64,000 nt of DNA from Clostridia bacterium. Its GTDB lineage: Bacteria; Bacillota; Clostridia; Oscillospirales; CAG-272. The DNA is taken from NCBI GenBank assembly GCA_017501545.1, contig JAFVWS010000004.1, positions 1 to 64,000 on the forward strand, read 5' to 3'. Below are positions 53,397 through 61,787 of this stretch, piece after piece; position 1 is the first letter of the stretch, and each line of letters begins with the position of its first letter. The translations under genes were made by a program, and so were the position numbers. Below the pieces are notes generated by a model. That model saw nothing but the letters and a program-made list of their open reading frames with translations, did not search any database and was not told where the DNA came from.

Positions 53397-54899
53397 TTAC
53401 ATTGTAACGAGAGCAAATCTAAGAGCAAATAGAACTGCAACTACTGTGATAACAATATCCTTCTTTTGATATTTACCTGTGAATAGTCTTAGAAGCACGT
53501 ATGAGATTGCGCCAATTGCGATACCGTTTGAAATTGAGTAGGTAAGTGGCATCATAACAAGTGCTAAGAATGCAGGAATTGCGCTTGTGATATCCTCCAT
53601 GTCAACCTTTGCAAAGCCCTTGAGCATTAATACGCCAATGTAGATAAGTGCTGGTGCAGTTGCACATGCTGGAATGATTGTTGCAAGAGGTGTTAAGAAT
53701 AGGCAAGCTATAAAGCAAACGGATGTGATGACTGAGGCAAAGCCTGTACGTCCACCAACACCAACGCCTGCACTTGACTCAACGAATGTTGTACATGTTG
53801 ATGTACCGAGAAGTGAGCCAGAAAGTGTTGCAACGGAGTCAGCATTCATTGACTGCTTCATGTTGATTGGGTCACCGTTTTCATCAAGCATATTAGCTTG
53901 TGATGCAGCGCCGTAAAGTGTGCCCATTGTGTCGAACATATCAACGAGGCAGAATGTAATTGTAAGTGCAATTACAGAGAAGAGTGTTCCCCAAGTAAAT
54001 TGTCCGCCGGTTGTAAAGAGTGTCTTAAAGCCCTCAAATGCGCCAAACAAGCCTTCTTTTCCAAAATGGTAGAATGAGCTACCAATGCTTGTGAAGCTGA
54101 AGCTTGGAAGCGTCCAAGTTGCAATGTAGTAAAGAACTGTTGAACCAAGAATTGAAATGATTACAGAGCCCTTAACCTTGAATTTAGAAAGCACGCCCAT
54201 AATAATTAGGCCAAGTATTGCAATTAATATAGGAGCAATTGCCTTCCAGCCCTCAAATGGAGTTGCGGCATTTTTCCATGCACCATGGAAATCAAAGAAT
54301 TGTACAAGTGTGTACTGGTTTGGTTGAATGATACCAACGTTTTGGAAGCCGAGGAATGCAATGAATAGACCAATACCAGCTGGAATAGCCTTCTTTAGGT
54401 TGTCTGGTAGTGATTTTGCAATCATTGTTCTAAGTCCAGTGAATGAAAGAATCATAAAGAGTAAGCCTGAAAGAAGAATTACAGATAGACCCTCTTTATA
54501 GCCCTTGATTACGTCTGTTGTGCCGTCCTCCTTTAATAATTCAGGAAGAATGAATGATACGAAGAAGAATGAGTTAAGACCCATGCCGCATGCCTGCGCA
54601 AAAGGCATCTTTGCATAGAATGCATAGAGAAGAGTACCAACTACCGCTGCAAGAATTGATGCAACGTAAACCGAATACCAAATGATTTTTAGGTCGCCCG
54701 AAAGCTTGTCAAACGAATCACCCGCTATTTGGTTTGGGTTGGTCACAACTATGTACGCCATAGCGAAGAATGTTGTAAGACCTGCAATAATTTCTGTCTT
54801 TACGTTAGAGCCACGCTCGCTGATTTTGAAAAAACGGTCAAACTTGCTAACCTTTTTCTCTTGAACAGCTTCAACTTTAACATCTGTTTTTTTACTCAT
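53397..54899 (-). CDS. AzgA-family purine (guanine/hypoxanthine/adenine) permease (500 aa)
   Basis: An NCS2/AzgA proton symporter that imports purine bases. The AzgA N-terminal block (TEIIAGLTTFFAMAYIVVTNP) and the motifs QACGMGLNSFF, DMFDTMGTLYG and GTSTCTTFVESSAGVGVGGRTG are present; about 13 helices are predicted. B. subtilis PbuG/PbuO are the closest known types. The start ATG 54899 has GAAAGGA upstream. No purine riboswitch was recognised in the leader, although a GTCGG / CCGAC hairpin lies near 54916-54943. Confidence 0.92.
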   Translation of the reverse strand: MSKKTDVKVEAVQEKKVSKFDRFFKISERGSNVKTEIIAGLTTFFAMAYIVVTNPNQIAGDSFDKLSGDLKIIWYSVYVASILAAVVGTLLYAFYAKMPFAQACGMGLNSFFFVSFILPELLKEDGTTDVIKGYKEGLSVILLSGLLFMILSFTGLRTMIAKSLPDNLKKAIPAGIGLFIAFLGFQNVGIIQPNQYTLVQFFDFHGAWKNAATPFEGWKAIAPILIAILGLIIMGVLSKFKVKGSVIISILGSTVLYYIATWTLPSFSFTSIGSSFYHFGKEGLFGAFEGFKTLFTTGGQFTWGTLFSVIALTITFCLVDMFDTMGTLYGAASQANMLDENGDPINMKQSMNADSVATLSGSLLGTSTCTTFVESSAGVGVGGRTGFASVITSVCFIACLFLTPLATIIPACATAPALIYIGVLMLKGFAKVDMEDITSAIPAFLALVMMPLTYSISNGIAIGAISYVLLRLFTGKYQKKDIVITVVAVLFALRFALVTM

Positions 54900-54977
54900 G
54901 AAAAAATCCTTTCCGTCGGCAATAAATTTTTAGTATACCGACCTTTAATCATATTTTATCACAAAACAATCACATTT

Positions 54978-55160
54978 TCAACATTTTTTACCTATATTTG
55001 ATACAAAAATATTCATTTCTCGTACACCCTTTACTTTTTTCGCTTCATTTATTATATTATCTTGCTTGTTTTCGTCCATTTTTAAAAACGCCTGCAAAGC
55101 AGGCGCATTGTGAGAAAGCGCCATTTGAAAGGTAATCGGCATTTGGTTATTTTGTTCCAT
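54978..55160 (-). CDS. Conserved small protein (60 aa)
   Basis: The reading from ATG 55160 (GGTGG site upstream) gives a short helical protein with PITFQMALSHNAPALQAFLKM and a C-terminal AKKVKGVREMNIFV. This pattern (MALxxNxxAxxxF...I...A..V....EM) recurs in many Clostridial small proteins annotated as hypothetical. A longer 85-residue frame exists, but its extra N-terminus has no RBS. It is divergent from rnpB and its function is unknown. Confidence 0.6.
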   Translation of the reverse strand: MEQNNQMPITFQMALSHNAPALQAFLKMDENKQDNIINEAKKVKGVREMNIFVSNIGKKC

Positions 55161-55238
55161 TTTGTCCACCCTGTGTATGAATTTAATACTATTTTTATCA
55201 TATGCAAGGATTAATATAAGTGGTAAAAATTTCACCTC

Positions 55239-55267
55239 TTGACAAAAATGAAAAAATTTATTATAAT
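55239..55267 (+). promoter_or_regulatory. Sigma-A promoter of rnpB
   Basis: TTGACA (55239-55244), 17-bp spacer, TATAAT (55262-55267). Both hexamers are perfect. Confidence 0.94.
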
Positions 55268-55273
55268 ACTATC

Positions 55274-55644
55274 GAACTAAGTTGGATGGTCGCGCATTGT
55301 CACGCCGAAAGGTAGCAGTGTGAGGAAAGTCCGTGCTTCACAGGGCAGGATAGCTGATAACGTCAGCCAGAGGCGACTCTCGGGAAAGTGCAACAGAAAA
55401 TTACCGCCCTTGGCTTATAGCTAATGGTAAGGATGAAAACGCGAGGTAAGAGCTCACGATATTCTATGGTAACATAGAGTAGGTGTAAACCCTATCTGAA
55501 GCAACACCGTGTATGGAAATTTTATTTGCCCGATAAGGCTTTTGCCGTTTCCATGGGTGGCACGCATTATTGCGGAGCCTTGTGGTGACACAAGGCAAAG
55601 ATAGATGACCGTCGAATACAGAACACGGCTTATAGATTTAGTTC
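55274..55644 (+). ncRNA. rnpB: RNase P RNA (bacterial type A-like)
   Basis: Catalytic RNA that removes the 5' leader from pre-tRNAs. Conserved blocks are present in order: GAGGAAAGTCCGTGC (about 55321-55335), an ACAG..AATTACCGCC segment (about 55392-55410), GGTAAGG.TGAAA (about 55426-55438), AGAG and TAAACCC, and the 3' block ATACAGAACACGGCTTATAG (about 55616-55635). GAACTAA (55274-55280) pairs with TTAGTTC (55638-55644) to form P1, which sets the ends. The length, about 371 nt, suits Clostridia. A terminator follows at 55656. Confidence 0.95.
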
Positions 55645-55678
55645 ACTTAATATGGAAAAACCGAGCCTAAAGCTTGGT
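55628..55678 (+). repeat. rnpB 3' tail plus terminator, copy 1 of a 51-bp repeat
   Basis: This end of rnpB and its terminator recurs exactly at 55953-56003, 325 bp downstream. Confidence 0.9.
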
Positions 55679-55686
55679 TTTTTCTT
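55656..55686 (+). terminator. Terminator of rnpB
   Basis: AAACCGAGC / GCTTGGTTT (55658-55666 and 55672-55680) with one wobble and a CTAAA loop, then a T-rich run. Confidence 0.85.
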
Positions 55687-55715
55687 TTGAAAATTTCTCC
55701 CGTGTTCTTCGAACA

Positions 55716-55949
55716 ACCGCACGCAAGCATAGTCGATTGTCTTCGTCTATCCAAGCGACAGACTTGCCACTCTCCTTGCCTTGCGCGAATTTCTTCGGCA
55801 AAAACAATACTCAATTGTTTTGCTCTTGAAAAACCGCACGCAAGCATAGTCGATTGTCTTCGTCTGTCCAAGCGACAGACTTGCCACTCTCCTTGCCTTA
55901 CGTGAATTTCTTCGGCAAAAACAATACTCAATTGTTTTTGCTCTCGAAA
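55716..55949. repeat. Two tandem 117-bp units
   Basis: Copies start at 55716 and 55833 (ACCGCACGCAAGCATAG) and are nearly identical. Each contains a GTCTGTC / GACAGAC hairpin (perfect in the second unit, near 55863-55881) and an ACAATACTCAATTGTTTT inverted repeat. A third, truncated copy starts at 56042. Confidence 0.87.
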
Positions 55950-55952
55950 TCA

Positions 55953-56003
55953 GCTTATAGATTTAGTTCACTTAATATGGAAAAACCGAGCCTAAAGCTT
56001 GGT
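55953..56003 (+). repeat. Duplicated rnpB tail, copy 2
   Basis: Exact copy of 55628-55678, including the P1-closing TTAGTTC and the terminator stem, but not preceded by the rest of the RNA. The T run after the stem is lost (GGTGC instead of GGTTT). Confidence 0.9.
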
Positions 56004-56080
56004 GCTTTTCTTGTAATTGGTTTTTTCGTGTTCTTCGAACAACCGCACGCAAGCATAGCATTTTTGCACGATAAAACTAA

Positions 56081-56108
56081 AAAACGGACACAGGGGTGTC
56101 CGTTTTTT
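56081..56108 (-). terminator. Terminator of the membrane-anchored gene at 56111
   Basis: AAAACGGACAC / GTGTCCGTTTT (56081-56091 and 56096-56106) with an AGGG loop. Confidence 0.87.
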
Positions 56109-56110
56109 GA

Positions 56111-56992
56111 TTATTCCTCGTTTGGGTTATATTCCAAGATGGCTTTAAGCAACGCGATTTCCTTGTCAAGATTCTTGTTCATTTTCATATCGCGCTCACA
56201 AATGCAAATGAGTGTGTCCTTTGGCAAGATAGAGGCAAGCTCTGGATGCGATTTTGCAAAAGCGGTTGCGTGAAAATAAACAGCACGCCCCTCGTAGGTA
56301 ATAGAGGAGTAGTCGCCCTCAACCAAATCACTGATTTTATAAAATCCAGTTGACATTTCCTCAAAAACAGCCTTATCAAGAAGCATAAAGTTAAATTGAC
56401 CAGAAATAACTAAATAGTTTATTTGCTCAAGCGCCTCGTTGTTTGCAGTTTGCTGTTGCACGCTTGGCACAACGCCACCATTGTATTCAACCTGCTGGTC
56501 GAAGCTACGATATAGGTTGTTTGTCCATTTGATGTCGGTTTTCCCATCCTTGTCGTAGTCAGGCACAACATCGGAAAATGCTTTATTTAATGTTTCAAGC
56601 TGACTGCTGGATAGCTCTCGTGGACCGTTGTAAGCAATACTGATGTCGGTTTTTTCCTTGATAGCGCACGTAAAAATAAGTCCACCAATAACTAAAAGGA
56701 AAAATACCGAAAGTATAATCACCCATTTGCGCTTGTACCATAGGTTTTTAAAAAAGTTGCCCTTGGTAATTTCGGCGGTAGAGTCGTGAATTTTACTATC
56801 GTTTTCGATGCCAAGCAAGCGCATACGTCTTGCTGCAACAGACTCACGCTCCTCGTCGTCACCATCCTCCTCATCCATACTGATGGGATATCTCGTTTCT
56901 TGCTTTGTTTTCTCAAAAGAAGGCTCTGACACTTGGCTTTGCTCGCTTTCGCTTGGCAAAACGGTATCTTTTTCGTTTTGATTTTCGTCCAT
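56111..56992 (-). CDS. Single-pass membrane protein with extracytoplasmic domain, unknown function (293 aa)
   Basis: I do not recognise the family. Residues 1-85 are acidic and disordered (many Glu/Ser, MDEEDGDDEERES) and end with a basic stretch (LWYKRKW). One membrane helix (about 90-112) follows. The ~180-residue outer domain contains a calcium-binding-like DYDKDGKTDIKW loop and a segment resembling ligand-binding folds (LEQINYLVISGQFNFMLLDKAVFEEM). The start ATG 56992 has GGAGG upstream. It is monocistronic. It may be a substrate-sensing or scaffolding protein; no enzyme motif is seen. Confidence 0.72.
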   Translation of the reverse strand: MDENQNEKDTVLPSESEQSQVSEPSFEKTKQETRYPISMDEEDGDDEERESVAARRMRLLGIENDSKIHDSTAEITKGNFFKNLWYKRKWVIILSVFFLLVIGGLIFTCAIKEKTDISIAYNGPRELSSSQLETLNKAFSDVVPDYDKDGKTDIKWTNNLYRSFDQQVEYNGGVVPSVQQQTANNEALEQINYLVISGQFNFMLLDKAVFEEMSTGFYKISDLVEGDYSSITYEGRAVYFHATAFAKSHPELASILPKDTLICICERDMKMNKNLDKEIALLKAILEYNPNEE

Positions 56993-57051
56993 ATTACCCC
57001 TCCTTCTTTTTTAATTATTATATCACTAACTAAAACTAAAGTCAATTATCA

Positions 57052-57080
57052 TTGACACTAAATATTAAATATGTTAAAAT
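57052..57080 (+). promoter_or_regulatory. Sigma-A promoter of the U32/uppP genes
   Basis: TTGACA (57052-57057), 17-bp spacer, TAAAAT (57075-57080). Confidence 0.82.
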
Positions 57081-57124
57081 AATATAAGAGCGCCCTTTGG
57101 AGGCGTATAATTAAACTAAAAAAG

Positions 57125-58372
57125 ATGGTACAAAATATGAAAGAGCTACTTTGTCCTGCTGGAAATTTTGAAAAAATGAAGGCAGCTATTCTATATGGTG
57201 CAGATGCGGTTTATTTGGCTTCTGATATGTTTGGCATGCGTGCGGCAGCCGACAATTTCACGCTTGAGGAGCTTGAGGAAGCTACCAAATACGCACACTC
57301 CCACGGGGTAAAGCTATATGTGACGGTAAATACTATGCCTCACACAAACGAATATGAAAGACTAAAAAAATACCTTTTGGAGTATGATAGAATAGGGGTT
57401 GACGCCCTTATAATTTCCGACCTTGGCGTTTTTATGCTTGCAAGAGAGACAATTCCAAATATGGAAATTCATATTTCTACACAGGCAAGCATTGTTTCAG
57501 CCGCTGCAGCTACTGCTTGGCACAAAATGGGCGCAAAGCGTGTTGTTTTGGCAAGGGAGCTATCTCTTGATGAGATAAATGAAATTAGAAGAAACACCCC
57601 AAAGGAATTAGAGCTTGAGTGCTTTATTCACGGCTCAATGTGCATATCATATAGTGGCAGGTGTCTGCTTTCCAACTACTACACGGGCAGGGATGCGAAC
57701 CGTGGCGCATGCGCACAGCCATGCAGATGGAGCTATAAAAATGCATCCCCAATTGAATTTGCCGAGGAAAAGCGCCTCCTTGACAAGCTTAACATTGAGG
57801 AATATAAGGAGGGCTCGTTTGTGATGTCCTCTAAGGATATGTGTATGATTGAGCATATTGACAGCCTCATGGAAAGCGGTATAGATAGCTTTAAAATTGA
57901 AGGCCGTATGAAGAGTGCATACTATACAGCAATCTGCGCCAATACCTACAAAATGGCTATGAATGAATATTTAAGGTCTCCATCTGAATATAAATATAAT
58001 CCACTCTGGCTAAGAGAGCTTGAAAGCGTTAGCCACCGTGAATACGCAACAGGCTTTTATTTTGACAACCCTATGAATAACCCACAGGTTGTAACGCAAA
58101 ATGGATACCTTCGCGAAAAGGCATATTTGTGTGTTGCAACTGGAAAAGGTGACGGGGAGTATCTGTATTTCACCCAAAGAAACAAAATAAAAGAGGGGGA
58201 CGTGTGCGAAATTATCACCCCTGGTAAGGTTGGCAGAAAATTTGTAGCCACCGATTTAAGGCTTCCAAATGGTGAAAAAATAGACTCGGCACCACACCCA
58301 TCAATGGAGTTTAAGATGAGGGTTCCGTTTGAGGTAAAAGAGGGAGATATCGTACGCTCAAGCGAGGAATAA
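57125..58372 (+). CDS. U32-family protein (TrhP/RlhA-like, 415 aa)
   Basis: The U32 core is complete: ELLCPAGNFEKMKAAILYGADAVYL at the start, EIHISTQASIVSAAAA, and the Cys-rich ECFIHGSMCISYSGRCLLS...RGACAQPCRW block that may bind an Fe-S cluster, followed by the SFKIEGRMKS motif. Modern work links this family to tRNA or rRNA hydroxylation (TrhP, RlhA) rather than peptidase activity; by length and C-terminal domain it is nearest TrhP. The start may be ATG 57137 (MKELLCPAG), as in relatives; ATG 57125 has no strong site either. The uppP gene begins 20 bp downstream. Confidence 0.92.
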   Translation: MVQNMKELLCPAGNFEKMKAAILYGADAVYLASDMFGMRAAADNFTLEELEEATKYAHSHGVKLYVTVNTMPHTNEYERLKKYLLEYDRIGVDALIISDLGVFMLARETIPNMEIHISTQASIVSAAAATAWHKMGAKRVVLARELSLDEINEIRRNTPKELELECFIHGSMCISYSGRCLLSNYYTGRDANRGACAQPCRWSYKNASPIEFAEEKRLLDKLNIEEYKEGSFVMSSKDMCMIEHIDSLMESGIDSFKIEGRMKSAYYTAICANTYKMAMNEYLRSPSEYKYNPLWLRELESVSHREYATGFYFDNPMNNPQVVTQNGYLREKAYLCVATGKGDGEYLYFTQRNKIKEGDVCEIITPGKVGRKFVATDLRLPNGEKIDSAPHPSMEFKMRVPFEVKEGDIVRSSEE

Positions 58373-58391
58373 TTTTTGAAAGGAGCAAAAT

Positions 58392-59237
58392 ATGCTTTTC
58401 GTTGAAATTTGCAAGGCAATATTTATAGGAGTTATTCAAGGAATAACCGAATGGCTTCCTGTCTCAAGCACGGGACACATGATAATTGCCAACGAATTTG
58501 TTAAGCTGAATATTAGCGATGGCGCGTGGGAAATTTTCGAGGTTGTAACACAGCTTGGCTCGATTTTGGCAGTAATTATTTTGTTCTTTGACAAATTAAA
58601 CCCATTTAAAAAAAACAAGGGCGGAATAGGCATAGGCGTGAAAAAAGAAACCGTTTCCCTTTGGATAAAGGTTATAATTGCAGTTATACCGGCTGGTGTG
58701 CTTGGCGTATTGCTTGATGATTTTCTTGATGCGCATTTTTATAATTTCATAACCGTGGCGATTGCTCTAATCGTTTATGGAATATTATTTATTGTTATCG
58801 AAAAAATAAATAAAAAAAGAAAATTCAAGTATAACGACATTGGAGGCATAAACAAAAGAACCTCGTTTGAGATTGGTTGCTTTCAGGTGCTTTCGTTAAT
58901 ACCTGGCACCTCACGCTCAGGCTCGACAATTCTTGGCGCTTCAGTTTTGGGCGTGTCAAGACCCGTTGCTGCTGAATTTTCATTCTTCCTTGCAATTCCA
59001 GTAATGGCAGGTGCAACCCTACTTAAGGTGGCAAAGGCGTTTTTGATAGATGATATAAGCTTAAATGCACAGGAGATTTTAATCATCTTTGTTGGTACGC
59101 TAACTGCATTTTTGGTGTCGCTTGCGGTGATAAAGCTACTTATGGATTTTGTAAAAAAGCATACCTTTAGCGCATTTGGCTGGTACAGAATTGCCTTTGG
59201 CATTATCTTGCTCGCGTATTATTTTATATTTAAATAA
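58392..59237 (+). CDS. uppP: Undecaprenyl-diphosphate phosphatase, UppP/BacA (281 aa)
   Basis: Dephosphorylates undecaprenyl pyrophosphate to recycle the lipid carrier for peptidoglycan; also gives bacitracin tolerance. The active-site motifs QGITEWLPVSSTGH (residues about 15-28) and PGTSRSGSTI (about 172-181) are present, with about eight membrane helices. GAAAGGAG precedes the ATG. It is probably cotranscribed with the U32 gene. Confidence 0.95.
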   Translation: MLFVEICKAIFIGVIQGITEWLPVSSTGHMIIANEFVKLNISDGAWEIFEVVTQLGSILAVIILFFDKLNPFKKNKGGIGIGVKKETVSLWIKVIIAVIPAGVLGVLLDDFLDAHFYNFITVAIALIVYGILFIVIEKINKKRKFKYNDIGGINKRTSFEIGCFQVLSLIPGTSRSGSTILGASVLGVSRPVAAEFSFFLAIPVMAGATLLKVAKAFLIDDISLNAQEILIIFVGTLTAFLVSLAVIKLLMDFVKKHTFSAFGWYRIAFGIILLAYYFIFK

Positions 59238-59244
59238 AAAAACT

Positions 59245-59273
59245 ATTGATAATTAAAATAGTTTGTGATATAA
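59245..59273 (+). promoter_or_regulatory. Sigma-A promoter of pgk
   Basis: TTGATA (59245-59250), 17-bp spacer, TATAAT (59268-59273). Confidence 0.85.
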
Positions 59274-59345
59274 TACAAGCGAAAAATTTTAATACTAAAT
59301 TTTTCCACTAATTTCGTTAAAATTTATATACAGGAGAAATAAAAA

Positions 59346-60641
59346 ATGACCTACAACAAGAAAACTATTGAAGACGTTAACGTTGAAGGAAAAAGAGTCC
59401 TCGTTAGATGTGACTTTAACGTTCCACTCAAGGACGGCGTTATCACAAGTGACAAAAGAATTATAGGCGCACTTCCTACAATTAAGTACCTTCTTGATAA
59501 GGGTGCTAAGGTTGTACTTTGCTCACATATGGGCAAGCCACACAGCATCTTAACAGAGGGCTTTGGCCTTAATAAGAAGGAAAAGAAAAAGGTTGAGGAG
59601 CTTCCTGAAAATGAAAGAGCAGCTGCAACAGCTGAGCTTTTAAAGAAGGCTCTTGGCGATAAGCAAAAGTTCACACTTAAGCCAGTAGCTGACAGACTTA
59701 ATGAGCTTCTTGGTGGCGTAGTTACATTTGCTGAGGACATCGTTGGAGAGGATGCAAAATCAAAGGTTGCAGCACTTGAGTGTGGCAAGGCAGTTCTTCT
59801 TGAAAACGTTCGTTTTGACGCAAGAGAAACAAAGAACAACCCAGAATTCGCGAAGGAACTTAGCGAGTACGCTGACATTTACGTAAACGATGCATTCGGT
59901 ACAGCTCACCGTGCACATGCTACAACAGCTGGCGTTGCTGATTATCTCCCTGCAGTATGTGGTTACCTAATTCAAAAGGAAATCGGCATTATGGGTAAGG
60001 CATTGGCTGATCCAAAGCGTCCATTCGTTGCTATTTTAGGTGGTGCTAAGGTTTCAGACAAGATTGGCGTTATAAACAACCTCATTGAAAAGGTTGACAC
60101 ACTTATCATCGGTGGCGGTATGGCTTACACCTTCTTTAAGGCACTTGGTTATAGCGTAGGCACATCACTTTGCGAGGACGACAAGGTTGAGCTTGCAAAG
60201 GAAATGATGGCTAAGGCTGAATCTAAGGGCGTTAAGTTCTTAATCCCAGTTGACAACAAGCTTGGTAAGGAATACAACGAGAATACAGAATCAATGTTCT
60301 GCAACTCAAACGATATTCCTGATGGCTGGATGGGCCTTGACATTGGTCCTAAGACACAAGAGCTCTTTGCAAACGCAATTAAGGGCGCTGGTACAGTTGT
60401 ATGGAATGGTCCTATGGGCGTTTCAGAGTGGAAGAACTTTGCAGCAGGAACTGAATGTGTTGCAAACGCAGTTGCAGAAAGTGGCGCTATCTCCATTATC
60501 GGTGGCGGTGACTCAGCAGCAGCAGTTGAAAAGCTTGGCTTTGCAGACAAGATGACACACATCTCAACAGGTGGTGGTGCTTCACTTGAATTCCTCGAAG
60601 GTCTTGAGCTTCCAGGCATTGCATGCCTCCAAGATAAATAA
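59346..60641 (+). CDS. pgk: Phosphoglycerate kinase (431 aa)
   Basis: Makes ATP from 1,3-bisphosphoglycerate in glycolysis. The signature [12 protein letters not shown] is near the N-terminus, with [32 protein letters not shown] and the C-terminal [13 protein letters not shown] and [13 protein letters not shown]. It is about 35 residues longer than a typical 395-residue enzyme because of a Lys/Glu-rich insertion after SHMGKP (about 60-100). CAGGAG precedes the ATG. tpiA follows 182 bp later but is separated by a terminator. Confidence 0.96.
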   Translation: MTYNKKTIEDVNVEGKRVLVRCDFNVPLKDGVITSDKRIIGALPTIKYLLDKGAKVVLCSHMGKPHSILTEGFGLNKKEKKKVEELPENERAAATAELLKKALGDKQKFTLKPVADRLNELLGGVVTFAEDIVGEDAKSKVAALECGKAVLLENVRFDARETKNNPEFAKELSEYADIYVNDAFGTAHRAHATTAGVADYLPAVCGYLIQKEIGIMGKALADPKRPFVAILGGAKVSDKIGVINNLIEKVDTLIIGGGMAYTFFKALGYSVGTSLCEDDKVELAKEMMAKAESKGVKFLIPVDNKLGKEYNENTESMFCNSNDIPDGWMGLDIGPKTQELFANAIKGAGTVVWNGPMGVSEWKNFAAGTECVANAVAESGAISIIGGGDSAAAVEKLGFADKMTHISTGGGASLEFLEGLELPGIACLQDK

Positions 60642-60652
60642 TTATGGTAATT

Positions 60653-60683
60653 AGCCAAACGCTCAAAAAGCGTTTGGCTTTTG
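60653..60683 (+). terminator. Terminator of pgk
   Basis: AGCCAAACGCT / AGCGTTTGGCT (60653-60663 and 60669-60679) with a CAAAA loop and TTTT. Confidence 0.9.
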
Positions 60684-60775
60684 CCGATAAATGGCTATAA
60701 AGTCAATGAATACAAGGGTTCAAAGCCTTTTTTGAAAAAAGAAAACCACCCTTGAAATTATTACACTTATAACAT

Positions 60776-60790
60776 TTGAACATTTGTTCA
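60776..60790. promoter_or_regulatory. GAACATTTGTTC palindrome upstream of tpiA
   Basis: A perfect 12-bp palindrome (60778-60789) sits about 35 bp before the tpiA ATG. No convincing -35/-10 pair was found nearby. A possible operator or part of the promoter. Confidence 0.35.
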
Positions 60791-60823
60791 TATGAATGAA
60801 TATGAAAATATAGGAGAAAAACA

Positions 60824-61579
60824 ATGAGAAGAAAAGTAATTGCAGGTAACTGGAAAATGAATATGACACCATCACAAGCTAAGGCTCTTATTGAGGAGAC
60901 AAAGCCACTTGTTGCTGGTAAGGACAATTGCGATATTATTTTCTGCGTACCATTTGTAGATATCTATGCAGCACAAGAGGCAGCTAAGGGCTCAAACATT
61001 AAAATTGGTGCTGAAAACGTACACTTTGAGGAAAAGGGCGCTTACACAGGTGAAATTTCTGCAAGCATGCTCAAGGAGTGTGGAATTGAATACGTAATCG
61101 TTGGTCACAGCGAAAGACGTCAATACTTTGGCGAAACCGACCAAACAGTTAACCTTCGTACAAAGGCAGCAATCAACGCTGGCATGAAGGTTCTTCTTTG
61201 CCTTGGTGAGGTTAAGGATGAAAGACTTGACGGAATTACAAACGAGGTTGTTGCAATGCAAACAAAGCTCGCGCTTAAGGACATCACAAAGGAACAGCTT
61301 TCACAGGTTATCATTGCATATGAGCCAGTTTGGGCTATCGGAACAGGCTTGACAGCAACACCAGAGCAAGCAGACGAAACCTGCGGAGTTATTCGCGAGA
61401 CAATCAAGTCTCTTTATGGAAATGATGCAGCTGAGGAAATCATTATCCAATATGGTGGTTCAATGAATGCCGGTAACGCAGCTGAGCTTCTTGCAAAGGA
61501 AAACGTTGACGGTGGTCTTATCGGCGGCGCATCCTTGAAGGCGAAGGACTTCTCAATTATCGTTGAGGCAGCTCAATAA
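60824..61579 (+). CDS. tpiA: Triosephosphate isomerase (251 aa)
   Basis: Interconverts dihydroxyacetone phosphate and glyceraldehyde 3-phosphate. The catalytic Lys is in GNWKMN at the start, the catalytic His in GHSERR, the catalytic Glu in AYEPVWAIGTG, and the phosphate loop in IQYGGSMNAGN. Length is normal. TAGGAG precedes the ATG. It has its own terminator, and pgk is upstream. Confidence 0.97.
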   Translation: MRRKVIAGNWKMNMTPSQAKALIEETKPLVAGKDNCDIIFCVPFVDIYAAQEAAKGSNIKIGAENVHFEEKGAYTGEISASMLKECGIEYVIVGHSERRQYFGETDQTVNLRTKAAINAGMKVLLCLGEVKDERLDGITNEVVAMQTKLALKDITKEQLSQVIIAYEPVWAIGTGLTATPEQADETCGVIRETIKSLYGNDAAEEIIIQYGGSMNAGNAAELLAKENVDGGLIGGASLKAKDFSIIVEAAQ

Positions 61580-61594
61580 TTTCTAATACTTTTT

Positions 61595-61626
61595 GCGCAC
61601 ACCCAAGGTGGTGTGCGCTTTTTTTA
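61595..61626 (+). terminator. Terminator of tpiA
   Basis: GCGCACACC / GGTGTGCGC (61595-61603 and 61610-61618) with a 6-nt loop, then a T run. Confidence 0.92.
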
Positions 61627-61704
61627 ATAGTAAATTTTGACTGAAAAAGGGCTGGAAAGCGCAAAAACTTGTTGATAATGCACAAATTTGGGCATATTGC
61701 CATA

Positions 61705-61733
61705 TTGACAAAGCTATAATATAGTGTTATAAT
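61705..61733 (+). promoter_or_regulatory. Consensus sigma-A promoter of the last secreted protein gene
   Basis: TTGACA (61705-61710), 17-bp spacer, TATAAT (61728-61733). Both hexamers are perfect, so expression is likely strong. Confidence 0.93.
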
Positions 61734-61787
61734 TAATGTGTGAAAATTTATTTTCTTTTATATATATTTTAAGTTGAGGTGCTTTTT

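Larger units (their letters stand above)
55645..56080. other. Gene-free 436-bp region of nested repeats downstream of rnpB
   Basis: It contains the rnpB terminator, two tandem 117-bp units, the second copy of the rnpB tail, and a second copy of the CGTGTTCTTCGAACAACCG segment (55701 and 56027). Open frames in it are translations of the repeats with no RBS and are not called as genes. Confidence 0.8.

Noticed and set aside
54900-54980. Purine riboswitch ahead of the AzgA permease
   Set aside because: No conserved purine-aptamer loops are visible; only a short GTCGG / CCGAC hairpin.
55647-55931. Open reading frames inside the rnpB-downstream repeat
   Set aside because: They are internally repetitive translations of the 117-bp units on both strands, lack ribosome binding sites, and overlap the rnpB terminator.
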